Of a DNA stretch of 64,000 bases, positions 16,607 through 26,144 are shown one piece after another. The position numbers and the translations under genes were made by a program. The stretch is from the NCBI RefSeq assembly GCF_014395225.1, contig NZ_CP060723.1, forward strand, positions 5,518,001-5,582,000, read 5' to 3'. The notes beneath the pieces are model-generated. The model saw only the letters and a program-made list of their open reading frames with translations, was not told the DNA's origin and ran no database searches. The DNA comes from Pedobacter roseus (GTDB lineage Bacteria; Bacteroidota; Bacteroidia; Sphingobacteriales; Sphingobacteriaceae). The first letter of the stretch is position 1. Every line of letters starts with the position of its first letter.

Positions 16607-19600
16607 ATGAAAATGAGCTTTGGTGTAAAAATTAGGTTTCTATTGCTCGTTTTGGGCTGTTGCCTCATGGTAACATCTATTTCGCTGAGCCGTTTTACCA
16701 CCAAAAGCGAATTGCTCGAGCACGATGCTGAACAGATACAGCAGAATCTTTCGGCTAAAGAAAGATTGGTACAGGCCTTTCTGGCCAATAAAAAAGAAGT
16801 AGCTAAAGCCAGGCATTTTCACATCAATCCTAAAAGCGGGATCGACTTTATCAATCGTTATCGCGACATAAACGGCGTAAATCTTTTAACCTTCGAAAAC
16901 AGTGAGCTTAAGTACTGGAGTACCATTAAGGTTTCGGATATAGACCCCAATACCATTAAAGAGGGTAGTTCGGTATTGTTTTTTGCCAATGGCTGGTACG
17001 AGGTGATTAAAAGCACGCAGGGCAATTTTAGCCTTATTTTTCTGATATCCATCCAGTCGCAGTATCCTTTTAAAGAAACTCAATACTTTAAAAATGATAT
17101 TGATCCGATTTTATCCACTACAAAATTATTAACGTTTGCTTCCTTTACCGATAAGGATGTATATGTAATCAAAAGCCTAGATAATAAATTTTTGTTCGGG
17201 CTTAAAGTAAAGCAGGGTTATGCCGAAACCTACTATTCGGGAACACAGTTATGGCTGTTCATCGCCGGGATATTGTGTATCTGTATGTTTTTTAATTCCC
17301 TTAGCTCGCTCATTGCCCGCCGTGGGCATATAGCCTGGGGTACCTTCCTGCTGCTCTTTTTCTTTCTTGCCTTCCGCTTATCCGATTTATATTTTGGTTG
17401 GTTTAACCACCGCTTTATTTTAGATCTTTTTGACCCAAAGATATACGCAGATAGTTTTCTGATGCCTTCATTGGGCGATTTCCTGTTGAATGTTATCGTC
17501 CTCACCTGGTTGCTGCTTTTTATGTATAACCACAAAGAGCAATATAAATTTCCGGAGTGGATAAAACGCAATAAGGCTGTAGGACTGATTATTCAGGCAG
17601 CCCTAATGGTGCTAATCGGTAAAATTGTATGGGATACCGACGATATTTTTTTCGGGCTGATTTTTAACTCAAAGATTAATTTTGATATTGTAAACATCCT
17701 AAAACTGAGCGGTACCAGTTGGGTGGGGATTGTGATTTTGTGCCTGGCCTGGTTTCAGATTTACCTCATCACCGTAATTTCGGCCACGGTGAGCCGTCAG
17801 CTCAATGTAAGCAATAAAGAAAGAATCATTATTTTCCTGATCGGATTTACGGGTGTTTTTGTTTATAAGCTTTTTGTTGATTTTAATGCATTCTTTATTG
17901 TTTTTGCCCTGATATTGTTTATTGTGGCAAGGGCAGTGTACCTCAAAGAAAAGCACTTTTCAATCGGTTTATTTGCCATTGTTTTTTTCTGCCTCGCTTT
18001 TAATACCTCCATTAAATATACAAGGTATAAAGATATTAAAGAGCGGAGCCTGCGCGAACCACTGGCCCGGAAGATACAATCATCAGAAGATTTAAATGCC
18101 ATTATTGCCTTAGGTAGCCTGGGTAATGAAATTGTTAAAGATGATTTTCTGTCGAGATATTTTAAACAAAATAAAACTGCAAATTACGCGGTGCTCAAAA
18201 ACCACCTGAAAGATTACCTGGACGGTTATTTAAGCCGGTACGACTACCAGATTTATCCTTATGATCGGTTGGGGATGATAATGGGTAATGCCGATAGCCC
18301 GCCTATCGATAAATATAAAAAACTGGTAGAAGCAGGTTCGGTTAAAATAGACGGGTCTAACTTTTTCTATCAGGTTAACAATACTTTTGGTTATCAGGAT
18401 TATTTTGGGATTATATCGATGGTAAACCAGGGCAATTTGTTGGGTACACTTGTAATCGAGCTGCGCTCTAAGCCATACAATTATAATAACCGTTTGCCCG
18501 ATCTTCTAGGTGATCAGAAACTGGCTAAAGATGAGGATTTTAAAGGTTATTCTATTGCCTTTTACAGTAATAACAAGCTGCTTAACCAGTCAGGAAATTA
18601 TACCTATCCGCTTGATGGCAGTGTATATAAAGGCAAAAAAGATGATTTTGTAATTGATAATGACGACAAACTGCATTATAGCCACATGATTTACAAGCCT
18701 TCTGACAGTAAAATGGTAATTATCAGTAAGGCCAAGGTTGATTACGTAGAACGTTTAGCCGCATTGTCGTTCTTTTTTCTGGTATTCATCATCTTCTCTT
18801 TAGTGCTTTATGGTTTAATCTGGCTGATCAAAAACCTCGACGATGATAAAGTAGGCTGGTTTAGTATCAATCGTTCATTGATGATCAATGCCAATAAAAT
18901 CCTGTATAAAACCAGGATTCAGGTTTCTATAGTGTTATCTGTAGTGGCTACACTGGTAATTGTGGGTTGGGTAACCTATTATTATATGAACCTCGAATAC
19001 CGCGGTCAGCAGGATGCGATACTGAAAGATAAGATCAGAAAAGTTCAGCAGAATTTTGAAAAACAGGTGTTCAATAACGGGATCATTTCGAATGACGAAA
19101 GTGCTGTGGCTGATTTTAACAATTTTGCTGATATTAATAATGCCGATCTGAATTTATACGATCTGAGCGGCAACCTGATTATGACTACTTACCCTAAGCT
19201 TTACAATTACAAAATTATAGGCAGAAAAATGGGTCCTTTGGCTTATGTATCCTTAAATAGCCTCCACCGGTCGGAATACATCAACCCCAAAGAAAAAATC
19301 GGCAATTTAACCTATGCGGCCGCTTACGCTCCGATCAGAAACGCACAGAATAAAACCATCGCTTATATTGGCCTGCCCAATTATTCGAACGAAGAAGAAT
19401 ATACCGATAAGATTGCGCTTTTTGTGAGTAACCTGATCAATATTTACGCGCTTGTTTTTGTGGCCATTGGGGTACTGGCAGTGTTTTTGGCCAATCAGAT
19501 CACCAGTCCGCTAACCTTTATCCAGGAGAGCATCAGTAAGACCAAAATAGGGCAGAAAAACGAGCCTATTGTGTGGCGGCGGCACGATGAAATCGGCTCT

Positions 19601-20338
19601 TTGGTTAAAGAGTACAATAACATGATTTCGGCTTTAGAGGCCAGTGCGCTTAAACTGGCAAGATCGGAACGTGAAAGTGCCTGGCGCGAAATGGCCAAAC
19701 AGGTAGCCCATGAGATTAAAAACCCTTTAACCCCTTTAAAACTTGGGGTACAGTTGCTGGAGAAATCATGGAGAGAGAAAGATCCTAATTTTGAACTGAA
19801 GTTTAATAAATTTAGTAAATCATTTATCGAGCAGATTGATAGCCTGTCGAAAATTGCTTCTGAGTTTTCAAATTTTGCTAAAATGCCCGATACCAATTTG
19901 GAACGGCTTGCTTTGCTTCCGGTTATTGAACGGGCCAGGGAGGTGTTTAAAAGCACTGAAAATGTAACCATCGATATCACCAATAAAAGCACTGGCGATA
20001 TTGAAATTATGGCCGATCATGATCAGTTGTTAAGGACTTTTAATAACCTGCTCAAAAATGCGATAGAAGCTATTGATGAGGAAACTTTGTGCTGCATCAC
20101 CATTGTTGTTTATGTAGATCTTCAGAATGCGTTTATCGAAATTAAAGATAACGGAAAGGGGATTCCACCATCGCTGCACGATAAGATTTTTGTACCCAAT
20201 TTTACCACTAAAACATCGGGTACGGGCTTGGGGCTTGCTTTTGTAAAACAAGCAGTAGAAAATGCAGGCGGAACGGTTAAATTTACCTCCATAGCAGGTT
20301 TAGGAACAACTTTTTATTTAAGTTTTCCACTGGCTTAA
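16607..20338 (+). CDS. Very large NtrY-like sensor histidine kinase
   Basis: A 1243-residue multi-pass kinase. One TM lies near residues 6-24. A cluster of about seven TM helices spans roughly 215-465, and further TMs lie near 717-740, 770-792 and 943-965. A periplasmic sensor region sits between the last two. HAMP-like text follows (ANQITSPLTFIQESI), then HisKA with His1035 in QVAHEIKNPLTPLKLG, and ATP boxes NLLKNAIEAID, DNGKGIPP and GTGLGLAFVKQA. The kinase core resembles NtrY. No response regulator is adjacent, so the partner must be encoded elsewhere. Confidence 0.9.
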   Translation: MKMSFGVKIRFLLLVLGCCLMVTSISLSRFTTKSELLEHDAEQIQQNLSAKERLVQAFLANKKEVAKARHFHINPKSGIDFINRYRDINGVNLLTFENSELKYWSTIKVSDIDPNTIKEGSSVLFFANGWYEVIKSTQGNFSLIFLISIQSQYPFKETQYFKNDIDPILSTTKLLTFASFTDKDVYVIKSLDNKFLFGLKVKQGYAETYYSGTQLWLFIAGILCICMFFNSLSSLIARRGHIAWGTFLLLFFFLAFRLSDLYFGWFNHRFILDLFDPKIYADSFLMPSLGDFLLNVIVLTWLLLFMYNHKEQYKFPEWIKRNKAVGLIIQAALMVLIGKIVWDTDDIFFGLIFNSKINFDIVNILKLSGTSWVGIVILCLAWFQIYLITVISATVSRQLNVSNKERIIIFLIGFTGVFVYKLFVDFNAFFIVFALILFIVARAVYLKEKHFSIGLFAIVFFCLAFNTSIKYTRYKDIKERSLREPLARKIQSSEDLNAIIALGSLGNEIVKDDFLSRYFKQNKTANYAVLKNHLKDYLDGYLSRYDYQIYPYDRLGMIMGNADSPPIDKYKKLVEAGSVKIDGSNFFYQVNNTFGYQDYFGIISMVNQGNLLGTLVIELRSKPYNYNNRLPDLLGDQKLAKDEDFKGYSIAFYSNNKLLNQSGNYTYPLDGSVYKGKKDDFVIDNDDKLHYSHMIYKPSDSKMVIISKAKVDYVERLAALSFFFLVFIIFSLVLYGLIWLIKNLDDDKVGWFSINRSLMINANKILYKTRIQVSIVLSVVATLVIVGWVTYYYMNLEYRGQQDAILKDKIRKVQQNFEKQVFNNGIISNDESAVADFNNFADINNADLNLYDLSGNLIMTTYPKLYNYKIIGRKMGPLAYVSLNSLHRSEYINPKEKIGNLTYAAAYAPIRNAQNKTIAYIGLPNYSNEEEYTDKIALFVSNLINIYALVFVAIGVLAVFLANQITSPLTFIQESISKTKIGQKNEPIVWRRHDEIGSLVKEYNNMISALEASALKLARSERESAWREMAKQVAHEIKNPLTPLKLGVQLLEKSWREKDPNFELKFNKFSKSFIEQIDSLSKIASEFSNFAKMPDTNLERLALLPVIERAREVFKSTENVTIDITNKSTGDIEIMADHDQLLRTFNNLLKNAIEAIDEETLCCITIVVYVDLQNAFIEIKDNGKGIPPSLHDKIFVPNFTTKTSGTGLGLAFVKQAVENAGGTVKFTSIAGLGTTFYLSFPLA

Positions 20339-20383
20339 TAAAGAAATAAATGAGGTTGGCGTTTAATCAGGATTCGTTTAATT

Positions 20384-21286
20384 TTATCTCAGTTCAACCT
20401 GAGCCTTGCCCATGGTATTACCATCAGCATATAAAATTACGGTATAGATGCCTTTAATAAAAGGCTTTGGGTTTGCCCAATCGATAACATAGGTGCTGTC
20501 ATCGTTATTGTAGTTGATAAAAATAGAGTGGCTGAACTGCATTTCCTGCCCGTCGGCTTCAAAGCGGTTGCCCTCGTCGGCCAATAAATTGCCCGCAGGA
20601 TCAAATACCCTTAAATAAATATTATGATGACCCTTTTCTGCCAGTTGGTTAGGGATGATGGTAAAACGGACGCTTAGTTTTTCGGCGGTAGACGATTTTG
20701 TTACCTCTACCTTTTTACCGCTCGATTTTATTCTGAAGGCAATAATTTCTGCGGTTTGAAGCCTTAATGCCGCTGCGGTTTTAACTTTTGCATTAAGATT
20801 GGAGTTTTCGTTCTCCAGGTTCGAAGCCTTGTTGCTAATGTTGCGGAGGGTATTCTGTAAACTGTCGCGACTATTTTTTAAAAAAATATTGTCTTTTTGC
20901 AGCTGGATAATTTGCTCGTTGTACTTTTTTACAAATGTTTTCAGCTCATTAATCTGTGCATTGGCTTTGTCTAGTTCAACTTGTGTAAGCTGGCCTTTTT
21001 CTAAAGCGGCCTTAAGCTCTTCAATTTTAACACGGGCCAGTTTCTGTTCATCAACAAGTTTATCGTTCAGGTCGAGGTTTAAAGCGTTTACCTTATCTAG
21101 CTCAACCTCAATCTTTTCTACCTCAAGCCGCAGCTTATCCTTTTCTGCACTAATGCTTACAGATCTTTCGCTCTGCTTTCGGTCTTTAAAAAACAGGTAA
21201 GTATTTGTGCCGATTAAAGCCGCTATAACGATGACGAGGAAGTAAATTTTGTTTCTGTCACCCTTATTAATCTTTTGTGGTTCCAT
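20384..21286 (-). CDS. Membrane-anchored coiled-coil protein, unknown function
   Basis: A 300-residue protein. A TM helix at about residues 12-31 (YFLVIVIAALIGTNTYLFF) is followed by about 150 residues of heptad-rich coiled coil (VEKIEVELDKVNALNLDLND and onward). A beta-rich C-terminal domain from about 185 contains YLRVFDPAGNLLADEGNRFE. Similar layouts occur in Bacteroidota proteins of unknown role. It is probably anchored in the inner membrane with the coil in the periplasm. It is convergent with the large kinase and divergent from the GHL10 gene. Confidence 0.7.
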   Translation of the reverse strand: MEPQKINKGDRNKIYFLVIVIAALIGTNTYLFFKDRKQSERSVSISAEKDKLRLEVEKIEVELDKVNALNLDLNDKLVDEQKLARVKIEELKAALEKGQLTQVELDKANAQINELKTFVKKYNEQIIQLQKDNIFLKNSRDSLQNTLRNISNKASNLENENSNLNAKVKTAAALRLQTAEIIAFRIKSSGKKVEVTKSSTAEKLSVRFTIIPNQLAEKGHHNIYLRVFDPAGNLLADEGNRFEADGQEMQFSHSIFINYNNDDSTYVIDWANPKPFIKGIYTVILYADGNTMGKAQVELR

Positions 21287-21491
21287 TTTTAATAACGCTG
21301 TATCTTCTTTAAATTAATATACTTTTGTTCTTCCATAGGTAAATGGGGGTACACAATTAATTTAGCAGGGCGCAAATTAAAATTTTTAAAAACTTATAAG
21401 AGTTTTTAAAAAAAATCGTTTAATTGCTAATGTTCATTTGTATTCAAATTAACACAAACACACAACCTGAATAAAAAATAAGACAGAAATA

Positions 21492-23036
21492 ATGCTTAAA
21501 AACTTCCTATACGCACTTTTATCTTTAACTGTAGTACCTTATATATTAAATGCACAACCTTTATCAAAAATTGCACCAAAAAGGGAGTTTAGAGGCGTAT
21601 GGGTAGCTACGGTTACCAATATCGACTGGCCATCCAGGCCAGGTTTAAGCGTCGATCAACAGAAACAAGAACTTATCGGGATTTTAGAACGACATAAAAG
21701 CCAGGGCATGAATGCCATTATTTTGCAGGTAAGGCCTGCTGCCGATGCTTTTTATGCAAAATCGCGCGAGCCCTGGAGTCAGTGGCTGATGGGGAAGCAG
21801 GGTCTAGCTCCGGCACCAGGTTACGATCCATTGGCTTTTGCCATTAAGGAAGCCCATTTTAGGGGCATGGAGCTGCATGCCTGGTTTAACCCTTACCGTG
21901 CAAGCATGAGCAGCTCTGCTGTATTAAGTGAAGATCATGCTTACCGCAAACATCCTGATTGGTTTTTTACTTATGGCGGCAAAAAGCAGTTCGATCCTGG
22001 TATTCCTGAAGTGAGGGAATATATTATCCAGGTAATTTTGGATGTTGTAAAAGGATATGATATAGATGGTATCCATTTCGACGATTATTTTTATCCTTAT
22101 AAAGTAGAAGGACAGACCATTAATGATGGGAATACTTTTTATAAATACCCTAATAATTTCTCCGATATTAAAGATTGGCGCCGTAATAACGTCGATATGC
22201 TGATTAAGCAGTTGGATGACAGTATCCACCACTATAAAAAATGGGTAAAATTTGGGATCAGCCCGTTTGGGATCTGGAAAAATAAGTACGAAGATCCCGA
22301 AGGTTCTGCTACCAGTGGTTTATCTAACTATGCTGAACTTTTCGCCGATAGCCGTAAATGGGTGAAAGAAGGGTGGGTAGATTATATTAATCCTCAAATT
22401 TATTTTACGTTTACCCGAAGGGTAGCTCCTTATGGTATTTTGGTTGATTGGTGGAGCAATAATACTTATGGAAGGCATGTGTACATTGGTCAGGGTGCTT
22501 ACCTGGTTAACTCAAGAGCTGAAGCCGCATGGAAGAACCTGAGTGAAATTCCTAAGCAAATCAGGTACCTCAGAGATAATAACCGGATTCAGGGAAGTGT
22601 ATTTTTTAGTTCTAAATCCTTAAGTACCGTTGCAAAAGCAGTGGGCGATTCGTTAAAGAACGATTTATATAAATATCCCGCCTTGCCACCACAAATGCCC
22701 TGGTTGGATGAAGTGCCACCAAATGAACCGATGGCCTTAACTGCTGATGCTCTAAAAGATGGCGTGCATTTAAAATGGCAACTCCCGTTAAAAGCAAAAG
22801 ATGGCGAAACGGCTTCGGGTTTTGTGATTTACCGTTTTAGCGAAGGAGAGAAAATTTCGGTGCTCGACCCTAAAAACATCCTAAAAATAAGCTTCGAAGA
22901 TTATCTTTCGTTTATTGATACCAGTGTAGAAAGTGGAAAGCGGTACAGCTACCTGGTAACTGCGCTTGATCGTTTAAAAAATGAAAGTGAGCCTAGTGGG
23001 CCTGTTGGTGTAGAAGTGCCTTTGGCAAAAGAATAG
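21492..23036 (+). CDS. GHL10-type family 10-like glycoside hydrolase (YngK/DUF187)
   Basis: A 514-residue secreted protein with a signal peptide of about 21 residues (cleavage around ILNAQP). The catalytic domain (about 30-370) has the hallmark blocks REFRGVWVATVTNIDWPSRP, LQVRPAADAFY, ELHAWFNPYR and DGIHFDDYFYPY, as in the YngK/GHL10 group. A fibronectin-like C-terminal domain follows (about 400-510). In Bacteroidota such proteins occur with amino-sugar or peptidoglycan genes, as here upstream of nagB and anmK. The exact substrate is not established. Confidence 0.85.
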   Translation: MLKNFLYALLSLTVVPYILNAQPLSKIAPKREFRGVWVATVTNIDWPSRPGLSVDQQKQELIGILERHKSQGMNAIILQVRPAADAFYAKSREPWSQWLMGKQGLAPAPGYDPLAFAIKEAHFRGMELHAWFNPYRASMSSSAVLSEDHAYRKHPDWFFTYGGKKQFDPGIPEVREYIIQVILDVVKGYDIDGIHFDDYFYPYKVEGQTINDGNTFYKYPNNFSDIKDWRRNNVDMLIKQLDDSIHHYKKWVKFGISPFGIWKNKYEDPEGSATSGLSNYAELFADSRKWVKEGWVDYINPQIYFTFTRRVAPYGILVDWWSNNTYGRHVYIGQGAYLVNSRAEAAWKNLSEIPKQIRYLRDNNRIQGSVFFSSKSLSTVAKAVGDSLKNDLYKYPALPPQMPWLDEVPPNEPMALTADALKDGVHLKWQLPLKAKDGETASGFVIYRFSEGEKISVLDPKNILKISFEDYLSFIDTSVESGKRYSYLVTALDRLKNESEPSGPVGVEVPLAKE

Positions 23037-23066
23037 AAGAACCTCGGGTTTACTACTCTTAGAGGC

Positions 23067-23150
23067 CGTTATTTCGGGCGGAGCGCAGCGTAGTCGAGAA
23101 ATCTGCCTTGATAGATCTCTCCATTCCACTGCGTTTCAGTCGAGATGACG
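23067..23150. repeat. Palindromic repeat element, type 1
   Basis: Two arms of about 38 bp face each other with an 8-bp spacer. The right arm begins AGATCTCTCCATTCCACTGC; the complement of the left arm begins AGATTTCTCGACTACGCTGC. The match is imperfect. It sits between the convergent GHL10 and LacI genes. Confidence 0.65.
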
Positions 23151-23159
23151 TCGCCTTAT

Positions 23160-24176
23160 TCAACCTTTTTTATCGGTCGATTCTCTTTCTATAATATTTG
23201 GATTAAGTACAACATGCTCAATTTTAGCATAAGGATTTTCCTGACTGATCATATTAAGAAACATCTTAGCGCATTCTTTACCCATTTGTGAGGCATGCTG
23301 ATCGATGGTTGATAAGCTGGGCGTAATGTACGCCGAGAAAGCTTCGTTGGCAAAACCGATTACGCCGATTGCTGGTGGTGTTTCACCAATCTCTTTAAGT
23401 TTTTGGATTACACCCAGGGCCGTAAAATCATCTCCCGCTATAATGGCATCGGGTTTATTGTTGCGCATCAGTTTGCCAGCGCCAAAACGGCCATCTTTAA
23501 TGGATAGGCCTCCTAAAATTAAATGATCCGCTATACTTGGCAGGTTATGATCTGCGAGTGCTGCTTTGTAGCCTTCAAGGCGATCGTTAAAGATTTTAAC
23601 CTGATGGGCTGTGGTTACAAAGGCAATTTTTTTATAACCCTTATCGATGAGGTGTTTAGTGGCCAAATAACCAGCCTTAACATCATCAAGGGTAATGGTG
23701 GGCACTTTTAAATCAGTATTTACACGGTCGAAAAAAATCAGGGGTTTATTCTGTTCAATAATTTCGGCAAAGTGCGAAACATCTTTGGTTTCTAAAGATA
23801 ATGAGGCCATAATGCCATCAACCTGGGCCTCTAACAATGTTTTTACACCATTAATTTCATTTTCTACCGATTCGTTTGATTGATAGATAATTATTCTGTA
23901 GCCGCTATCTTTCAGGCCATCTTCTATGCGATGGATAATGGATGCGAAAAAATGGGCCTGTACGCTTGGCACAATTACACCTATAATATAAGTCTTGCCT
24001 GATTTTAAGGCAGAAGCAAGTTTATTTGGGCTGTAGTTGAGCTTTTTGGCCATTTCTATTACGGCCTTCCTAGTGGTATCGCTGATGGCAGGGAAACCAC
24101 TTAATGCCCTCGAAACGGTTGATACCGTAATGTTAAGCGCATTTGCGATATCGTATATAGTGGTTTTCTTTTTCAA
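23160..24176 (-). CDS. LacI-family transcriptional regulator
   Basis: A 338-residue regulator. The N-terminal HTH reads TIYDIANALNITVSTVSRAL with hinge KLNYSPNKLASALKSGKT, and a periplasmic-binding-protein-like sugar domain fills residues 62-335 (YIIGVIVPSVQAHFFASII opens it). It ends in the LacI-typical STIDQHASQMGKECAKMFL. It lies 35 bp downstream of the NagX-like gene on the same strand, inside the amino-sugar block, so an amino sugar or derivative is the likely effector. That is inferred from context. Confidence 0.92.
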   Translation of the reverse strand: MKKKTTIYDIANALNITVSTVSRALSGFPAISDTTRKAVIEMAKKLNYSPNKLASALKSGKTYIIGVIVPSVQAHFFASIIHRIEDGLKDSGYRIIIYQSNESVENEINGVKTLLEAQVDGIMASLSLETKDVSHFAEIIEQNKPLIFFDRVNTDLKVPTITLDDVKAGYLATKHLIDKGYKKIAFVTTAHQVKIFNDRLEGYKAALADHNLPSIADHLILGGLSIKDGRFGAGKLMRNNKPDAIIAGDDFTALGVIQKLKEIGETPPAIGVIGFANEAFSAYITPSLSTIDQHASQMGKECAKMFLNMISQENPYAKIEHVVLNPNIIERESTDKKG

Positions 24177-24211
24177 TTAGTAAGTTAAATCATCAATAAT
24201 GAGCGAAATTA

Positions 24212-25372
24212 CTAAACCTTAATAATAATATTCTTTTTATACATGAAATATAGCAAAACATAAAATCCGAGGACATAAGTAATGGCCCAAACCAAAGAAG
24301 CATTTATCGGGCTGAAAAAAGGCATATAACAGGTTTCGTAAAACCTGACCAACAAACCGGTTTTGGTGCCATCAGGTTTGGTTAGCTGGATCAGGTTGAG
24401 AACCCTGGGAGCCAAACCCGCAAGAAAAAATACCGTGATGGCATTTACCCCATATACCACAAAAGGAGTGGTAAATTTCTTAAAGCCCTGAACATCGATG
24501 ATCCAGTAACAAAGTGCCAAGCCGATTGAGGCTAATCCGCCTGCATACAGCACGTAAGAGCTTGTCCATAGTGCTTTGTTTATCGGGAACTGTAAATTCC
24601 ACAGCAAGCCTAAAACAACTGCGATAATGCCGGTAGTAAAAAGCCAGGCAACTTTTGTTGGGTTATCTACATCTTTTCTGCGCATCCAAACCCCAACCAG
24701 TATACCAAAAAGGCAGGTGCCTATTGCAGGTAAGGTACTTAAAATACCTTCCGGGTCCCATGTTTTTGAAGATGCCCAGGTATGTGCTTCGGTTAAAATG
24801 CCACGATCAATCCAGGCGGCCAAATTGGTTTCTTTTTCCAGGTTGGGATAACCCACGCCCGGAACAGGAATGAACGTCATTAATGCCCAATAAACGGCAA
24901 GTATTATAATTAATGCTCTAAAGATGTTTTTGGTAGAAACTTTAATGAAAATAATGCTGCTGATGATAAATACAATACCTATTCTTTGTAAAACACCCAA
25001 TAACCGTACGGTTTGAAAAGCTTCCCAAATGGATTTATCATCTATAATGGCGCTGATGATTTTACCGAAAATAGCCAGGAAAAACCCAAGCAGATATAAA
25101 ATAATGCCCCGTTTAACCGCTTTGATAATTGTTTTTTGATGTGTAGCCGGATCTGCTTTGCTACTGCTCATGGCAAAAGCGATTGATACACCCACAATCC
25201 ATAAAAAGAAAGGGAAGATTAAATCGGTAGGGGTGCAGCCGTTCCATTCAGCATGCTCTAAAGGTGCATAAATGTGGCCCCAACTGCCCGGATTGTTCAC
25301 TAAAATCATTGCGGCTACTGTTAATCCCCTAAAAAAATCAAGAGATAGCAATCTTTGCTTAGGTTCGCTCAT
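24212..25372 (-). CDS. NagX-like multi-TM protein (DUF5009/heparan-glucosaminide acetyltransferase-like)
   Basis: A 386-residue inner-membrane protein with about ten TM helices. The opening RLLSLDFFRGLTVAAMILVN and EHAEWNGCTPTDLIFPFFLW are characteristic of the YeiB/HGSNAT-like group called NagX in amino-sugar loci. Members are thought to transfer acetyl groups across the membrane to glucosaminides or to help N-acetylglucosamine use; the reaction is not proved in bacteria. It precedes the LacI gene in a likely operon. Confidence 0.85.
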   Translation of the reverse strand: MSEPKQRLLSLDFFRGLTVAAMILVNNPGSWGHIYAPLEHAEWNGCTPTDLIFPFFLWIVGVSIAFAMSSSKADPATHQKTIIKAVKRGIILYLLGFFLAIFGKIISAIIDDKSIWEAFQTVRLLGVLQRIGIVFIISSIIFIKVSTKNIFRALIIILAVYWALMTFIPVPGVGYPNLEKETNLAAWIDRGILTEAHTWASSKTWDPEGILSTLPAIGTCLFGILVGVWMRRKDVDNPTKVAWLFTTGIIAVVLGLLWNLQFPINKALWTSSYVLYAGGLASIGLALCYWIIDVQGFKKFTTPFVVYGVNAITVFFLAGLAPRVLNLIQLTKPDGTKTGLLVRFYETCYMPFFSPINASLVWAITYVLGFYVLLYFMYKKNIIIKV

Positions 25373-25548
25373 GGTTGGTTGGTTTGAGCTAACTAATTTA
25401 GAGTATTGTTTTTAGAAAGAGAAATAAATAAGAAGTTGGGGGCAAACGGTCTGTCATCCTGAACACCGTGAAGGATCTTTTTTAAGTGTGGTTAGTGATT
25501 CTTCGTTAACAGGGGCTGTGCTACCATAGACAGAATTCAAAAAAAGGT

Positions 25549-25645
25549 CGTCATTGCGAGAAGGAACGACGAAGCAATCTATCATGCTAGTGATCCTTGC
25601 TGTAAAGATTGCTTCGTCGGCTGAAAAGCCTGCTCAGCAATGACG
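25549..25645. repeat. Palindromic repeat element, type 2 (copy A)
   Basis: The left arm begins CGTCATTGCGAGAAGGAACG and the right arm ends GCTCAGCAATGACG; both arms share GACGAAGCAATCT or its complement next to the loop. The whole 97-bp element, loop included, matches the reverse complement of the element at 52885-52982. Confidence 0.85.
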
Positions 25646-26040
25646 ATCCCCTGGGAGATTTATTTCCATTAAATTCTACTGTCATTTATATTGATTTTTA
25701 TAAATAAATTATCCCTCAGTATGACGGCATGGGGATAGATCTTTATTTTTTGCCACGGATGCTCAGAAACACGGAGAGATTTGATTAAGCTGGGTTGTTT
25801 CCCTGAAGAAAGGCCTGGATCACAACGGCAAAAGGCTTATGTTCGATAAACCTGACCGACAGCGTTATCCCGATTTAAGATTAATTTGTTTTACCGGTTT
25901 TTTTATCGGGATTAAGCAAAGGGCAGGACTAAATGTACCGAAGCACTACGAACATTGCTTTCCAAAAAAAGAGATTTCGGATAATTAGACTTTAATTATG
26001 CCGGTTGGTGTGAAACCAATCAATGGGAAATTCGTGTAAA

Positions 26041-26088
26041 AACCTGTGAAGTCTTGCTGCGTTCCAGGCCTTTGAGACTTCGCAGGTT
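26041..26088. repeat. Inverted repeat, type 3 (AACCTGCGAAGTCT family)
   Basis: AACCTGTGAAGTCT at 26041-26054 pairs with AGACTTCGCAGGTT at 26075-26088 with one mismatch. A close relative is the hairpin at 58136-58168. Confidence 0.75.
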
Positions 26089-26091
26089 GGG

Positions 26092-26130
26092 CAAAAAAAA
26101 AATCCTGCTTTGCGTTAACAAAGCAGGATT
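26092..26130 (-). terminator. Terminator of nagB
   Basis: On the minus strand AATCCTGCTTTG pairs with CAAAGCAGGATT across a 6-base loop and is followed by a run of about ten T. Confidence 0.9.
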
Positions 26131-26144
26131 GATATTTATTTAAA

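Larger units (their letters stand above)
25373..26144. other. Long gene-free region with several repeat elements
   Basis: No convincing gene is present in these 772 bp. The region carries a palindromic repeat (25549-25645), an inverted repeat (26041-26088) and the nagB terminator (26092-26130). It also holds stretches in the style of common Bacteroidota intergenic filler, such as CCACGGATGCTCAGAAACAC at about 25756. Open frames here are short or antisense to nagB. Confidence 0.7.

Noticed and set aside
25373..26144. A small RNA or gene in the long gap
   Set aside because: Only repeats and a terminator were visible; no conserved RNA fold or tRNA cloverleaf could be drawn.
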